Positions 27,480 to 36,159 of a DNA stretch of 64,000 nt are shown piece by piece. Within the stretch, counting starts at the first letter, position 1. Each line of letters opens with the position of its first letter. The position numbers were made by a program, and so were the translations under genes. The stretch comes from Planctomycetia bacterium (GTDB lineage: Bacteria; Planctomycetota; Phycisphaerae; UBA1845; UTPLA1): NCBI GenBank assembly GCA_015075745.1, contig JABTTW010000002.1, positions 572,453 to 636,452 of the forward strand, in the 5' to 3' direction. The notes under the pieces are model-generated. The model searched no databases, was not told the origin of the DNA, and saw only the letters and a program-made list of their open reading frames with translations.

Positions 27480-29099
27480 TTAGTGGGCGTGCGCGGCGAG
27501 TGGCGGCGCGACGTGCAATTCAAGGAACTTCGGCATCTTCTCCGCCATCATCTGGCGGATCTTCGCCGGTTGATAGAGCCCTTCGATTCCGTTGAGGGCG
27601 GCGAGGTAGTTACCGTCTCGCTGACAGCCCTCGATCGGCGGGATCGACCCCTCAAACGGCTGAATCTTCCCGTCCACGTTGACAAAACTGCCGGACCGCT
27701 CGGCCCACGAGCAACCGGGCACAACCACCGTCGCCGCCTCGGTCAGCTTGCTTGGGAAAATATCATGTGCAAATAGCAGCGGAATCTTCGCCAGCGACTT
27801 CTCCAGCGCCGGCGTGACCCAATCCGTCGGATAGCCCCCGCTGATCCACGCTGCCGCAAATACGCCCTCGCCCGCCTTCGTAACCCATTCATCAAATGAG
27901 ACAACCGTTCCGCCGGCGTCACTGAGAATCATCTCCACGCCCTGCCGGTTTGGACACTTCTCCGCGCGGATCGTAAAGCGAACCGGCGCCCCGTTGCCCT
28001 TCGGAAATGTCTCGTCCTCGCCGGAAACCGGCACCGGCCCCATCACCAAAACCGCCTTCGGAGCGACATCGCGAATGAACCGCGCCACCAGCCACGCCTC
28101 CTCGCACGACATGAACGGCGAGAGCACGCAGCCCACCTTCTCATCCCCATTCGCCGCAACGGCCTGCTCCAGCCGCACCCGCGCGATGTCCGGCAGTTCG
28201 CTCCAATCGGGATAATTCACTTTCGCGCCCCGGCGAACCATCAGCCGATTCAGCCGCTTCTCGTCATGCACGTACTTCCAGCCGAATCGTCCGGGATCGC
28301 ACATCCAGTACTCGTTCACACCCGGGTTCCAGCGCGGCCTGAGCCGCCAGATTTGGCCCTGGTTGTGGTCGATGTGAATGGCGCAGCCCTGCGAGCAACC
28401 GGCACAGACGCTGCTGGCTTCCTTCAGGTACCAGACCCGCTGCTCCATCAGAAAGTCTTTATCCAGAAGCGATCCCACCGGGCAGAGGTCAACCACGTTG
28501 CCTTGGAGCGCGTTCTCCAGCGGAACACCGGGAAAGATGTCGATTTCGACGCGGCTGCCGCGGTCTACGAAACAAAGTTCGCTCGTACCGGCGACCTCAT
28601 CGCAGAAGCGAACGCACCGCGAGCACATGACGCAGCGATCCTGATACAAGAGAGTCTTGCTGCCGACGTCCTTCTTGGGATTCTTGTACTTCGCCTCGAC
28701 CATGCGGCTGGTCGCATGACCGAACTTCTGGCTGTAGTCCTGCAGGTAGCACTCGCCGGCCTGGTCGCACACCGGGCAGTCCAGCGGATGATTCAGCAGG
28801 AAGTACTCCATGCAGTGCTTCTGATTGTTGCGAACTGACTCGCAATCAAACCGCACCTCCATACCGTCCTTCACCGGTGTCTGACAACTTGGAAAGAGCT
28901 TCGGGGCCCAACCCATCTCCTTGGTCTTGGGATTGGGCATCTTCATTTCCATCAGACAAAGGCGGCACGAGGCCACAATGCTGAGGTCCGGGTGATAGCA
29001 GTAATGAGGTACGTCCCAACCGGCCTCAAGCACCGCCTGGAGAACAGGGATCTTTTCTCGGCACTTGAGGGTCTTTCCGTCTACGATGATGCTGACCAT
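27480..29099 (-). CDS. nuoG: NADH-quinone oxidoreductase subunit G, short form
   Basis: From ATG 29099 the protein has 539 residues; the frame continues upstream to 29465 but that part has no family resemblance. Ligands for all N-terminal clusters are present: 2Fe-2S (Cys34, 45, 48, 72), N5-type His104 with Cys108, 111 and 117, 4Fe-4S Cys156, 159, 162 and 206, and a further set beginning Cys232, 235 and 239. The remainder is a shortened molybdopterin-oxidoreductase-like domain that lacks cofactor motifs, so the protein is much shorter than the roughly 900-residue enterobacterial form. It heads a nuoGHI unit with no nuoF or nuoE beside it. Confidence 0.94.
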   Translation of the reverse strand: MVSIIVDGKTLKCREKIPVLQAVLEAGWDVPHYCYHPDLSIVASCRLCLMEMKMPNPKTKEMGWAPKLFPSCQTPVKDGMEVRFDCESVRNNQKHCMEYFLLNHPLDCPVCDQAGECYLQDYSQKFGHATSRMVEAKYKNPKKDVGSKTLLYQDRCVMCSRCVRFCDEVAGTSELCFVDRGSRVEIDIFPGVPLENALQGNVVDLCPVGSLLDKDFLMEQRVWYLKEASSVCAGCSQGCAIHIDHNQGQIWRLRPRWNPGVNEYWMCDPGRFGWKYVHDEKRLNRLMVRRGAKVNYPDWSELPDIARVRLEQAVAANGDEKVGCVLSPFMSCEEAWLVARFIRDVAPKAVLVMGPVPVSGEDETFPKGNGAPVRFTIRAEKCPNRQGVEMILSDAGGTVVSFDEWVTKAGEGVFAAAWISGGYPTDWVTPALEKSLAKIPLLFAHDIFPSKLTEAATVVVPGCSWAERSGSFVNVDGKIQPFEGSIPPIEGCQRDGNYLAALNGIEGLYQPAKIRQMMAEKMPKFLELHVAPPLAAHAH

Positions 29100-29378
29100 G
29101 CGATTTCCCGGGCGCTTGCGCTGGATATTTATCGGGCGGTACCGCCGAAATGCGGCCCCGTCCCAGGGGATGTGAAGCTTATCACGATGTCCCTTTCCTT
29201 GCCAATGTCCTCGGCGGTCCACCGACGACGTTTGCCCGGCCTCCCCGCGGCCATCCCGTTCGCCCGCCGGAATGATAGAACAGGGTCCCCACTTGCTGCC
29301 GATTCTGATGTGGAGCCCGCGACAATAGGGCATCATTCCTTCGGCCAATCGGGGGAGATTTCGCTGACCGCCCATCTC

Positions 29379-29391
29379 GGAGATAATCTCC
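29379..29391. promoter_or_regulatory. Palindrome in the nuoG/TPR divergent gap
   Basis: GGAGAT-A-ATCTCC is a perfect 6+6 palindrome in the 317-bp gap 29100-29416, ending 25 bp before the TPR gene start. It could be an operator. Nothing else is recognised in this gap. Confidence 0.3.
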
Positions 29392-29416
29392 CAAAACAAA
29401 CGCCCGGAGTCCGTCC

Positions 29417-31585
29417 ATGAGCCATGCATTGAGAAACCAAAAAGATTCTGTTTCCGGGGCTGCACGCCTCCGCCGCCTGCTCCCCATCGCGGCGATCCTC
29501 ACGGCCGCGCTCGCATCAGCGCCTCGCCCGGCAATCGGCTTCGAGGACGACGCGAAGGCAGGTGACAAGCCACCAGAGGTCAACCTCATCGGCATTCCCG
29601 ATGGCATCCGCAAACACATCGAAGAGGCCTACGCCGAGGCAGACGCCCACCGCGATCACGCAGACAAGCTCGGGCGACTCGCGATGCGGTATCTCATCCC
29701 CGCGCCCGCCATCGCCGCCGACTGCTTCAAGAGGGCATCGCAGTTGGCGCCGAACGACGCCCGATGGTGCTACTACGAAGGTCTTGCGGACATGGCGGCC
29801 TATCGCCGGGAAGACGCCCAGAAGGCCTTCGAGCGCGGCGCCAAGCTCGATCCGAAGTTCGCGCCGCTCTTCGTCGCCTGGGCAGACACCCTTCTCACTT
29901 CAGACCCGTCAGCCGCCGAGGAGAAATACAAGTCCGCCGTGGCTGCCGATCCCAGGCTTGCCCGCGCCCATTTCGGTCTGGGGCGCGCCTGCATGGCCCA
30001 GGATCGCAGTGCCGACGCGATCAAGCACCTTCAGGAGGCCGTCAAGCTCGCGCCGCAATACTCGGCCGCCCACGCCGCCCTCGCTGAACTCTTCGACAAG
30101 GCCGAGCGCTTCAAGGACGCGAAGATGCATCGCCAACTCTCGGAGTCCGGCACCGCCGCCCCACCGGGCAACGACCCGCTCCTCTTCGATTTGTACGCCG
30201 AATGTTCGAGCGGAACCGAGTTGCTCGAATTCGCCGAGGGCCTGGCCGGCGAAGGCAGACTTGAGAAAGCCATCGGCCTCCTTGAAGGTGCGATTTCGCG
30301 CAACAACGATGACGTCGCCCTGCTCCACGCCGCCGCGGTCCTGCTCGATAAGGCCGGTCGCTATCGCGAGGCCGTCACGCGCTTCCGCCGTGTCCTCGAA
30401 CTGGCCCCCGCTCAATTGGAGACCGTCCTTTACCTCGCGCAGGCCCTGACCCACACCGACGACTTCATCTCCGCCGGCGCACTCGTCAAGGAAGTCGTTC
30501 AGCAGGAGCCGGACAACCTCGCCGCCCTGCGCCTCTACTCCGGCCTCATGCTTCGCCTGCGCAGGCCCGAAGACGCGATGCCCTTTCTGGAGAAGGCCGC
30601 CAAGCTCCATCCCAATGACGGCTCCATTCGCCTCGCACTCTCCATGACCTGTCTTTGCCTCGACCGCATCGGCCCTGCCATCGAACACTTCAAGGTCGCC
30701 AAGTCCGGCGAGCCCGCCCCCGGTGACACTGCCCGGTCACTCCTCTCCAACCTGGCTCAGGTCTTTGTCGACCAGCGAAAGTCATCGGCCGCCGTATTCT
30801 CCGGTTTCGCGCCCGTCGTTGCCGGCCGACTCCGAATGATGGGCGAAGCGATGGACGCCGGCGACCTGCCCGCCGACGGCAAGGTGCTCATCGACTATCC
30901 CGTCTTCTTCGCCCAACGCGCCGCATACCTCGCCGGGCAGGGTTCCTTTGATGAGGCGGCCCTCGTCCTGCGCACCGGCGCCGGCGATCCCGAAGTCAAG
31001 GCCGATGCGCCCGCCGTCTCCGAGTATCGCAAAATTCTGGCAAGCGCCGGTGATAGCTCGCCCCTGCGTCATGTCCTTGCCCGGGTACTCTCCGCCGCCG
31101 GTGATGTGTCGCAGGCCAACGACGCCTGGCAGAGCATCATCAAGGACGATCCCAGGTTCGAGCCCGCCGTGATTTTCCTGGCGTCGAGCCATCTTCAGGC
31201 AGGCGAATTCGCCAAGGCCGAGTCGGTCCTCCGCTCGGGCCTCAAGACAATTCCCGATTCGGTGGCGATCGCCAACGCATTGGCCTGGGGCCTCGCCACG
31301 AATCCGGCGTCCGACGAGAAGGCGAAGAAAGAGGCCGTCGAATTGGCCGAGCGCGTCTGCAAGCAGGAGCCGACCGACGTGCCCTCCTATTGGGACACCC
31401 TCGCCACGGCCCACGCGGCCAACGGAAACTTCGACCGCGCATTCGAGTGTGAAGGCACCGCCATCCGCCTCGCCGCCGAAAGCGGCAAGACCGCCGGCAC
31501 CGACGGCTTCAAACGACGCCTGAAGTTGTTTGAACTGAAGCTGCCCTACCGCCAGGAGCCCGCGAAACCGGAAGAAAAAAACTAG
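29417..31585 (+). CDS. Secreted tetratricopeptide-repeat protein
   Basis: The 722-residue protein has a signal peptide (RRLLPIAAILTAALASAPRPAIG) cut near residue 42. The rest is almost all TPR helices, with 34-residue units recognisable in series such as YYEGLADMAAYRREDAQKAF, AHFGLGRACMAQDRSADAI and LHAAAVLLDKAGRYREAV, and again in the last third (FLASSHLQAGEFAKAESVL). It probably works as a protein-binding scaffold in the periplasm. The start MSHALRNQ has CGGAG 8 bases upstream. No terminator with a T tract follows. Confidence 0.9.
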   Translation: MSHALRNQKDSVSGAARLRRLLPIAAILTAALASAPRPAIGFEDDAKAGDKPPEVNLIGIPDGIRKHIEEAYAEADAHRDHADKLGRLAMRYLIPAPAIAADCFKRASQLAPNDARWCYYEGLADMAAYRREDAQKAFERGAKLDPKFAPLFVAWADTLLTSDPSAAEEKYKSAVAADPRLARAHFGLGRACMAQDRSADAIKHLQEAVKLAPQYSAAHAALAELFDKAERFKDAKMHRQLSESGTAAPPGNDPLLFDLYAECSSGTELLEFAEGLAGEGRLEKAIGLLEGAISRNNDDVALLHAAAVLLDKAGRYREAVTRFRRVLELAPAQLETVLYLAQALTHTDDFISAGALVKEVVQQEPDNLAALRLYSGLMLRLRRPEDAMPFLEKAAKLHPNDGSIRLALSMTCLCLDRIGPAIEHFKVAKSGEPAPGDTARSLLSNLAQVFVDQRKSSAAVFSGFAPVVAGRLRMMGEAMDAGDLPADGKVLIDYPVFFAQRAAYLAGQGSFDEAALVLRTGAGDPEVKADAPAVSEYRKILASAGDSSPLRHVLARVLSAAGDVSQANDAWQSIIKDDPRFEPAVIFLASSHLQAGEFAKAESVLRSGLKTIPDSVAIANALAWGLATNPASDEKAKKEAVELAERVCKQEPTDVPSYWDTLATAHAANGNFDRAFECEGTAIRLAAESGKTAGTDGFKRRLKLFELKLPYRQEPAKPEEKN

Positions 31586-32330
31586 CGCCGCCCGCTCACG
31601 TGCGCCCCCACGCCCCATCCGTAGCGTCACCCCTTGTGGGTGACGACGTAGCGCTCGATACCCTCGCCGCCGTCACCCCCCGCGCAACCGCACCCCCCAA
31701 AATATTCACCCCCCGCGTCAATGACCGGGGGCTCTTCTCCACCCACCAACCTCGCCCAACACCCAGGGAATCCGCGCGCACACGGAGCAAATATCTACTA
31801 TGAGATGTCCACCATCAATCCCACTCCCGCGCCCGCCGCCCTCATACCCCAACCCGCAACCCCTCTGCCACTCTGTGTCACCTTCCCGACTCGTTTTTCA
31901 ATGACTTACAAACGAACTTTCCCGAAACTTTCCGTGCTCATTCGCGCATACACCGGTCCTGTTTCACCTTGCCGTTTTTCACCAAAAACCACCAAAAACT
32001 CGAAGCGCCCCAACCCTCGCCCGCCACAAGTGTTGGCACAATTCCCAAAGCCCTTGTGTCACCTTATGTCACCTTCAAGTCGTCGCATCGCCGCGCCAAA
32101 AATCAGCCCAGGCAGGGCGCGTGCACATACCCTCGAATGCATCGCCCCCGCTCGAGCCCCGAATGGGGCGCCGGGTTGTAGCCACTGGTGGAGCAAGGCG
32201 CCGCGAAGCAAGCCGAGCGCAACCAGTGGTCAGCGTCATAGAAGGAATTCCACCCCGGCAGGGGTGGAGGAGTCATTCGAATGCGAGCAGATAAATCACC
32301 CAAAAAGCGAAACGCCCCAACTGATTCGCG
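31586..32330. other. Gene-free C-rich stretch between host genes and prophage
   Basis: No coding signal is convincing in 745 bp. The stretch holds a GTCACCC-CTTGT-GGGTGAC hairpin (31626-31644), three copies of TGTCACCTT (31876-31884, 32057-32065, 32067-32075), and CACAAGTGTTG at 32025-32035, which recurs at 32370-32380. The segment near 32000 (CGAAGCGCCCCAAC) resembles one near 32308 (CGAAACGCCCCAAC). The prophage left end should be near the right border of this stretch, but its exact position cannot be read without the other end. Confidence 0.5.
32182..32267. repeat. Paired inverted-repeat element of intergenic type
   Basis: CCACTGGT (32182-32189) and ACCAGTGG (32222-32229) are 8-bp inverted arms around a GC-rich loop, followed by a perfect hairpin CCACCCC-GGCA-GGGGTGG (32250-32267). 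From memory, similar paired hairpins are scattered between genes in planctomycete genomes, so this is probably host rather than phage sequence. Confidence 0.5.
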
Positions 32331-32608
32331 CCTAGAAAAACTGGAAAATTTTCTAGGGGGCAAAACTGGCACAAGTGTTGCTATGGGCTAGGCTTAGGGG
32401 GAAAACGGGCATTTTCCGAAAACTGGAAAAAGGGGGCGATTTCGGACAATCCGCGCTGGGGTTCTGGACGGGCGTCCCATCGGGCGAGCGGATTGTAAGT
32501 CTAGATGCGTGCGTGAGTTAATGGCGATTTTGGGGGTCCGGCTGGAAGGGGGCGCTTCCGATGGCCTAGAAGGAAGCGCGGAAGCGCCGGCGGCGAACCT
32601 TCTAGGCC
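32331..32608. repeat. Four CCTAGAA sites in two inverted pairs near the prophage left end
   Basis: CCTAGAAAA (32331-32339) and TTTTCTAGG (32349-32357) are one inverted pair. CCTAGAAGG (32565-32573) and CCTTCTAGG (32598-32606) are the other, extended to 11 bp by GG and CC. They could be transposase-binding sites at the phage end, or terminators of the leftward early operon. The span 32358-32564 has no gene. Confidence 0.45.
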
Positions 32609-32694
32609 CCGACGCGCCGGCCTGGTGGTTCATCGGACGAGTGACAGCGGTGCGACACGTGGCAACGTGGCGCGAACCGTGGGCAACGGCTGGC

Positions 32695-33756
32695 CTATCG
32701 AGGGCGGCTCGACGATCGTTCGCGATGGCGTCGAACGGGCTTCGAGCCGGGCTTTGATCGCGGTCGCCAGCGGGCACCCTTGGTGTGGCGGTGCGGGGCG
32801 TCGGCGACGTCAACCGGCTGGCAATGCGGGCTGATCCAGAGTCGTTCGAGGTGGCGCTTGCCGCTCTTTTCGTCACGGCCAAAGCAGTGACTGGCCGACC
32901 AGGGGATGACGCGCCATCCGGGCAGGTCGTATTCACCGTCGAGGCCGGCCAGGACGATCCGCACGTTCTTCTTCTTCCCATGCCGGCGGCAGAACTCCGC
33001 GACACCATCGGTGCTTTCCATCTCGATGCGGTAGAGGGTCTTGTCTCGTCCCGTCGAGTGGGCGTAAGGCGGATCGAGGAAGATGCCGCAGCGATGCTTC
33101 TGCATGAGCGACGGGAAGAAGATACGCGACCAATCTCCGCATGTGATCGATAGGTGACGAAGTCGGTCTGACAGCGCGGTGATGATCTTCGTGACGGCCT
33201 GGCGTCGTGACCTGGCAAAGGTTCCATTGACATTGAGCTGGGGAATCTTGCCGGCGTTGATGCAGGTTCCGCGATTGCGAGCGTCGCCGGGGCCGAACCA
33301 CTCCGCCTCGCAGATGCCGCCGCCGATCCATGCGCTCTTGCAGTAGAGCCAGTCTCCCGCCGCGACGGCGTCGAAGTACTCCGGCTCAAGGCCCATGCGT
33401 TCGACCAGGCGGCGCTTGCGCTTGTGGTCGCAAAGTCTGCGGTGCCGGGCCAGCATGTCGAGTTCGCTGAGGGGATGTTCGCATCTGCGGGCGACGGCGG
33501 CCGGGTTGTGTTTGATCGATCGCCAGAGGTTGGCGACGAAGGCGTCGGCGTCGTTGATGATCTCCAGCCGACTGCCGGGGAAACCCTCATCCAGCGGCCT
33601 GCCGAGCAGTGCGGCGGCGCTGCCGATGAAGGGTTCGATGTAAAGGGTGGGATCGCCCAGCGCCTTCCAGATGATGGGCGCGACGCGGCGCTTGCCGCCG
33701 TAATACGGGAATGGGGCTGATAGCTGCTCGGCGTCATGTTGCTTGGCGGATGGCAC
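32695..33756 (-). CDS. Phage Dam-type adenine-N6 DNA methyltransferase
   Basis: The 353-residue protein has the D12-class layout of Dam enzymes: PFPYYGGKRRVAP (15-27) binds S-adenosylmethionine, EPFIGSAAALLG (41-52) follows, and the catalytic FLDPPY is at 226-231. Methylation of phage DNA against host restriction or for regulation is the usual phage role; the recognition site cannot be told. The last 40 residues are very basic (RSKPGSKPVRRHRERSSSRPR region). The start is a GTG at 33756. It is the distal gene of the early operon. A 656-residue frame over the same DNA is a shadow. Confidence 0.9.
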   Translation of the reverse strand: MPSAKQHDAEQLSAPFPYYGGKRRVAPIIWKALGDPTLYIEPFIGSAAALLGRPLDEGFPGSRLEIINDADAFVANLWRSIKHNPAAVARRCEHPLSELDMLARHRRLCDHKRKRRLVERMGLEPEYFDAVAAGDWLYCKSAWIGGGICEAEWFGPGDARNRGTCINAGKIPQLNVNGTFARSRRQAVTKIITALSDRLRHLSITCGDWSRIFFPSLMQKHRCGIFLDPPYAHSTGRDKTLYRIEMESTDGVAEFCRRHGKKKNVRIVLAGLDGEYDLPGWRVIPWSASHCFGRDEKSGKRHLERLWISPHCQPVDVADAPHRHTKGARWRPRSKPGSKPVRRHRERSSSRPR

Positions 33757-33883
33757 TCACATTTCACTTGCTCCGGGGCCGATTCATAAGCTGGTCGAAC
33801 GTGGCCGGCGTGATAAATCCTCGTGCGACAACACGAGTGTCGGCACCCGGATTCCGGGGCCAACCGACGCGCCGGTCCTTCTC

Positions 33884-34231
33884 TCATATAACCCAGTTGT
33901 CGGCGGCGTCGGCCGGTTGGTTGGAGTCCGACTCGATCGCGTTGCACTGGGCCAGCATGTCGGTCGCCAGACGGCGGGCCTCCGCCAGGTTGAATCTCAT
34001 CCCGATCGATGACCGGGTCTTGTCGCGCACAACCGCCGTGAGCAGGATGCAGGGCTTCAGCTGTCCGGATGGATCGGCGCGCTGCACCGCCGATGCATCG
34101 AGCGCGCTCATCTGCACGCTTTGAACCTTGTTCTTCGACGGCACGCAGTGGTAGGCGGGGCGCGGGGTATGAGATTCGGAGCGCAGTCGCTCCAGCGATT
34201 CGGCGAGAAGATTGAGACGTTTTCGCGGCAT
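33884..34231 (-). CDS. Phage hypothetical protein
   Basis: A 115-residue frame starting at ATG 34231, between the PolX-like and Dam genes with the same direction. It begins MPRKRLNLLAESLERL and ends ADAADNWVI. A segment CILLTAVVRDKTRSSIGMRFNLAEARRLATDML resembles an assembly or ligand-binding fold, but no family is recognised. A 127-bp gap, gene-free, separates it from the methylase gene. Confidence 0.65.
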   Translation of the reverse strand: MPRKRLNLLAESLERLRSESHTPRPAYHCVPSKNKVQSVQMSALDASAVQRADPSGQLKPCILLTAVVRDKTRSSIGMRFNLAEARRLATDMLAQCNAIESDSNQPADAADNWVI

Positions 34232-34248
34232 CGGTCATTGCACCATTC

Positions 34249-34851
34249 TCAAGTCGGGCCAACCTCTCTGCGCGTGGGCGGCCAGTCGCTGGCGTTGAGG
34301 CCGGCGGCGGCGAAGTAGGCCTCCTCGGTCGGACAATCGAGCCGCTCACCAAACTGCCCATCACCGAATGATTCGTTGAACCTGCCGGTGCAGTGGTCCA
34401 GGACCCTGTGGAGATACCCCTCGTGCTGACGATGACCGCGCCGGCGCAGGCGCGTCACGAGGCACCTGGCGAAGTCGCTGCTGCCGGTGCGGATGGCGAG
34501 GATCGGGCCCCAGTTCTCCGCGAAGCAATAGTAGAGCTCGTGCGGCACGCCCTCGAAGGTGACGCTGGTTCGGCGGTCGCCGGTGGAGCGAATGATGAGT
34601 ATGCGGTCGCGCCAAAGCTCATGGGCGCGAATCGCCATCGCGGACTCCAACCGCATGGTGCCGAACAGATCGTTGGGAACCTCGATCCACTTGGAGATGA
34701 CGACGTGGTCGATGTCGCCGACCTCGGGGCGGCGGCGGCGGATCGAGCCGGCGAACTCCCACCTTTCGTAGCAGCCGTCGAACAGGTCTCGAAGGCGCTT
34801 CGCGTGGGCCTCGGCATCGGCCAGCGGGATTTTTGTCTTCGTGGCGCTCAC
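34249..34851 (-). CDS. PolX-type (DNA polymerase beta-like) nucleotidyltransferase
   Basis: Starting at GTG 34851, 9 bases after GAGGAAG begins, the protein has 200 residues; a GTG at 34908 is in frame but lies before a strong hairpin. GSIRRRRPEVGDID (35-48) is the palm motif of family X polymerases, with the metal-binding Asp46 and Asp48. The third acidic position falls in VPHELYY, where Glu107 replaces the usual Asp. The end TEEAYFAAAGL resembles the thumb of bacterial PolX. The helix-hairpin-helix DNA-binding domain is absent, so this is a minimal form that may not be a processive polymerase. Repair or end filling during transposition is a guess. Confidence 0.75.
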   Translation of the reverse strand: MSATKTKIPLADAEAHAKRLRDLFDGCYERWEFAGSIRRRRPEVGDIDHVVISKWIEVPNDLFGTMRLESAMAIRAHELWRDRILIIRSTGDRRTSVTFEGVPHELYYCFAENWGPILAIRTGSSDFARCLVTRLRRRGHRQHEGYLHRVLDHCTGRFNESFGDGQFGERLDCPTEEAYFAAAGLNASDWPPTRREVGPT

Positions 34852-34867
34852 GTCTTCCTCAATGAGA

Positions 34868-34898
34868 CACGGCACCGGCGGCCATCGCCGGTGCCGTG
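34868..34898 (-). terminator. Hairpin between propeller and PolX genes
   Basis: CACGGCACCGGCG (34868-34880) and CGCCGGTGCCGTG (34886-34898) form a perfect 13-bp stem with a 5-nt loop. No T tract follows, so it may attenuate or stabilise rather than end the early transcript. Confidence 0.55.
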
Positions 34899-34908
34899 CG
34901 GGTTGCAC

Positions 34909-36159
34909 TTATCCGCCGACCGGGCCTTCGACCGGGGTGCCCTCGACGGGCGGGGCCTCGACGGGGTGGATTTGCTCGGGCGGCATGGGGCCGGGCGGCG
35001 GCGGGCTCGCCTCGTCGCTGGTCTGGTCCGGAGGGCCATCGGGTGATTGCATGATTGCTCCTTGGCTATCAAGTATCCCTGGCGGCGAAGCGCCACACGG
35101 CGCTTCGCCTTGAATCATGAGGTCCAGCGGCATGTCGAACATGAGCCTCGCGTAAGTGATGTCGTCGTCGTCATAGCCGCCCGGGCTGTGGGTGCAGGGA
35201 AACTGCCGGAACCAGAAGAGCGAGTCCGGCCCGCCGTCGTCGATGGTCACGAACACGCTGCGCCGGCCGCCGCTGCAATCGGCGTTCGAAGCGACCGCGA
35301 AGCCCTCTAGATTCCAGTTCGAGGGGCTGCCCTCCGGGCGGCCGTAGGTGAACAACTCGTTGATGCGGCGCTCGCCGCCGTAGGGCGCTGAGCCCAGGGT
35401 CGCGACCTCGATGCGGTTCCAGTTTGCGCCGTGCAGGATGTAGAGCCGGCCATCGGAGCGGTCGAAGGCGAGCTCGCAGCTTTCGGGATAGTTGGTCTGG
35501 TAGGAGCCGACGAAAGCGAAGCTGCCATCGGAGCGATTGAGATCGAAGGCGTAGAGTCTGCCGCCGTTCTGGTGTGCGACCAGCATGACGCCGCCCATGC
35601 CGCCGCGGCTGGTGTAGGGATTGCCGCCGGCGTCCACAAAGCCCTGCGAGGCGAGGAAGCTGTCGGGCACAAAGCAAAGCCCCTCGGCCCCGGCGCTGCC
35701 GCTGGTCGGCAGGTGCGGTGCTGTGTTCCAGTCATTGACGAGCGGAGCGATGCCGTAGTCGGCGATCGAGTACTCCCTGATGCGCTCCTCGCCCTCGATG
35801 AGCAAATAGACGACGGCCTCGCCGTAGTCGGCCTGGGTGATGGCTTCGAGGTCGCCGAAGTTGGACCATTCGCCGCGCTGGCCATTCTGATCATCGACTT
35901 CAAAGCCGCCTGCGCCGTCTTCGCGCAGGGCCCAGAACTTCGAGCCGCCGGTGCCGCCGTTACGGCACACCCAGAGGCGGCGCGTCTGCGGATTCCAGAA
36001 GGCCGAGCTCAGGTTGACGTGGAAGTCGTTGACGCCGGGCCCCTCGACGTGGGTGAGGTTGGTCGCGGCGCTGAGCGATTCGGCCGGCCACGGGATCTCC
36101 GCAGCGGCGGTGTGGAGAGAGGCGAGCAGGAGACAGGCGACAGGTGAGATTCGGGTCAT
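34909..36159 (-). CDS. Secreted beta-propeller-like protein carried by the prophage
   Basis: From ATG 36159, which overlaps the preceding gene by ATGA, the protein has 416 residues. A signal peptide is clear (MTRISPVACLLLASLHTAAA). The mature part has repeated four-strand-like units with motifs such as NFGDLEAITQADYGEAVVYLL, REYSIADYG, GRLYAFDLNRSDGSFAFVG and FVTIDDGGPDSLFWFRQF, as in phytase-like or YjiK-like propellers. The last 60 residues are Pro rich with PVEG repeats. It is out of place in a replication operon and is likely to be a cargo gene that changes the lysogen surface or surroundings. The activity is unknown. Confidence 0.78.
   Translation of the reverse strand: MTRISPVACLLLASLHTAAAEIPWPAESLSAATNLTHVEGPGVNDFHVNLSSAFWNPQTRRLWVCRNGGTGGSKFWALREDGAGGFEVDDQNGQRGEWSNFGDLEAITQADYGEAVVYLLIEGEERIREYSIADYGIAPLVNDWNTAPHLPTSGSAGAEGLCFVPDSFLASQGFVDAGGNPYTSRGGMGGVMLVAHQNGGRLYAFDLNRSDGSFAFVGSYQTNYPESCELAFDRSDGRLYILHGANWNRIEVATLGSAPYGGERRINELFTYGRPEGSPSNWNLEGFAVASNADCSGGRRSVFVTIDDGGPDSLFWFRQFPCTHSPGGYDDDDITYARLMFDMPLDLMIQGEAPCGASPPGILDSQGAIMQSPDGPPDQTSDEASPPPPGPMPPEQIHPVEAPPVEGTPVEGPVGG

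Noticed and set aside
29100..29465. N-terminal extension of NuoG by 122 residues
   Set aside because: The 2Fe-2S domain begins right after Met at 29099, as in other NuoG proteins.
32394..34364. A 656-residue minus-strand frame
   Set aside because: It covers the Dam-type gene in another frame; the methylase motifs show which frame is real.
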